In this document: piece by piece, positions 63,204 through 64,000 of the stretch | Numbering within the stretch: the stretch's first letter is position 1 | How the letters are laid out: every line of letters starts with the position of its first letter | Assembly: GCF_001718795.1 (NCBI RefSeq) | Contig: NZ_CP013437.1 | Span: 806,001 to 870,000, forward strand | Length of the DNA stretch: 64,000 bases | Direction of reading: 5' to 3' | Origin: Burkholderia latens | Lineage (GTDB): Bacteria; Pseudomonadota; Gammaproteobacteria; Burkholderiales; Burkholderiaceae | The notes under the pieces: model-generated | Told to the model about the DNA's origin: nothing | Seen by the model: the letters and a program-made list of their open reading frames with translations, nothing else | The model's database searches: none | Translations under genes and position numbers: made by a program

Positions 63204-64000
63204 ATGAGTTCACTGAACCTGCGCCACCTGCTGCGCATGACCGCCGCGTCGTCAGCCGTGCTCGCCGCACTGCTGGCCGGCGCGCCGGTGCTCGCCGACG
63301 AAACCCACCTCGACGACATCGCGGCGCCGGCTGCCGCGGCGCGTTTTCCCGCGGTCGCGGTCGGCCCGCAGTACGACACCACCCACGTGTGCGTCGCGCC
63401 GGAAGACTTCGATCGCTTCACCGACAGCTTCGTCGCGACGTTCGGCGGCAAGAAGTCGAAGCAGGGCGTGTTCCAGGTCACGCCGACGCCGAGCCAGACG
63501 ATGTCGCAACTCGTGCTGACGCCGGTCGGCACGATCTCGGTGTTCGGCTTCAAGACGCCGATTCCGTATCCGTTCTGCGCGGAGCGCACCGGCTATCTCG
63601 TCACCGACATGGACGTCGCGGTGAAGTCGGCGCGCGCGCACGGCGCCGACGTGGTCGTCGCGACGTTTCCCGATCCGATCGGCCGCGACGCGATCGTCCG
63701 CTGGCCGGGCGGCGTGAACATGCAGCTGTACTGGCACACGCAGGCGCCGAACTACGACCCGCTGCAGACGGTGCCGGAGAACCGCGTGTACGTGTCGCCG
63801 GAAACCGCGGGCAAGCTCGCGCGCAACTTCGCCGCGTTCTCGCACGGCAAGATCGTGTCCGACGTGCGTCATGCGCCGGGTATCGAGATCGGCCGGCCGA
63901 ACGACACGTATCGCCGGATCCGGATCGAATCGGCCTTCGGCAAGATGACCGTGCTCGCGACGGACGGGCACCTGCCGTACCCGTTCGGCCGCGAGATGAC
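63204..64000 (+). CDS. Secreted VOC/glyoxalase-like protein (3' end outside window)
   Basis: At least 265 residues; the frame runs off the window. A signal peptide (LLRMTAASSAVLAALLAGAP, cleavage near VLADE) precedes a glyoxalase-like fold: DTTHVCVAPEDFDRFTDSFV, YLVTDMDVAVKSARAHGADVVV, PDPIGRDAIVRWPGGVNMQLYWH. Export is unusual for this superfamily. It follows the amidohydrolase in the same direction, with AAGGAG before the ATG. Confidence 0.85.
   Translation, partial: MSSLNLRHLLRMTAASSAVLAALLAGAPVLADETHLDDIAAPAAAARFPAVAVGPQYDTTHVCVAPEDFDRFTDSFVATFGGKKSKQGVFQVTPTPSQTMSQLVLTPVGTISVFGFKTPIPYPFCAERTGYLVTDMDVAVKSARAHGADVVVATFPDPIGRDAIVRWPGGVNMQLYWHTQAPNYDPLQTVPENRVYVSPETAGKLARNFAAFSHGKIVSDVRHAPGIEIGRPNDTYRRIRIESAFGKMTVLATDGHLPYPFGREM

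Overview
The window is very GC-rich chromosomal DNA with tightly packed genes and strong GC bias at third codon positions. Its gene content (many LysR regulators, methyl-accepting chemotaxis proteins, RND efflux, DUF4148 and XapX proteins, peptide and amino-acid ABC transporters) points to a Burkholderia-like betaproteobacterium, probably the B. cepacia complex. That assignment rests on gene content and composition only. I see no rRNA, tRNA, CRISPR array, complete insertion sequence or prophage.

Layout. 1-5414: a histidine kinase (cut by the window edge) and an NtrC-type sigma-54 activator, followed by a canonical -24/-12 promoter with two identical-spacing palindromes upstream, which drives a duplicated small-domain protein, an MFS transporter and an ArsB-like permease. 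5518-11046: LysR with divergent pdxI, a cupin, an NmrA-type protein with divergent LysR, a small membrane protein and a DUF72 protein. 11349-16759: a secreted PAP2 phosphatase, a chemotaxis receptor and a diguanylate cyclase. 16965-41335: a large amine or amino-acid catabolic island. It holds gabD, AsnC, a class-III aminotransferase, ghrA, GNAT, a HAD dehalogenase, a chemotaxis receptor, a Dpp/Opp-type ABC importer, two paralogous PuuB-like FAD oxidases, an AraC-type protein, a bicupin, a DAO-type oxidase, an aldehyde dehydrogenase, an M20 amidohydrolase and a second paralogous GNAT. A 1-kb gene-free stretch with 12-bp tandem repeats lies inside it.

41614-55431: a heavy-metal-type response regulator and kinase convergent with an RND efflux operon, then a MEKHLA-domain protein and two near-duplicate DUF4148 secreted proteins that bracket a polar amino-acid ABC transporter with its own sigma-54-type promoter. 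A shared palindrome, GATTAC-N6-GTAATC and close variants, stands before the regulator, the pump and both DUF4148 genes, which suggests one metal or envelope-stress regulon. 55359-64000: a FAD monooxygenase, a TetR regulator, a DUF1275 permease, two gene remnants (alpha/beta hydrolase and WrbA-like), and an isochorismatase / XapX / amidohydrolase / secreted VOC-like cluster. The last gene is cut by the window edge.

The most useful leads are the two regulatory circuits that can be read from the DNA (the sigma-54 activator with its palindromes, and the GATTAC box network), the duplicated DUF4148 leader that is more conserved than the coding sequence behind it, and the paired-paralogue amine catabolism island.
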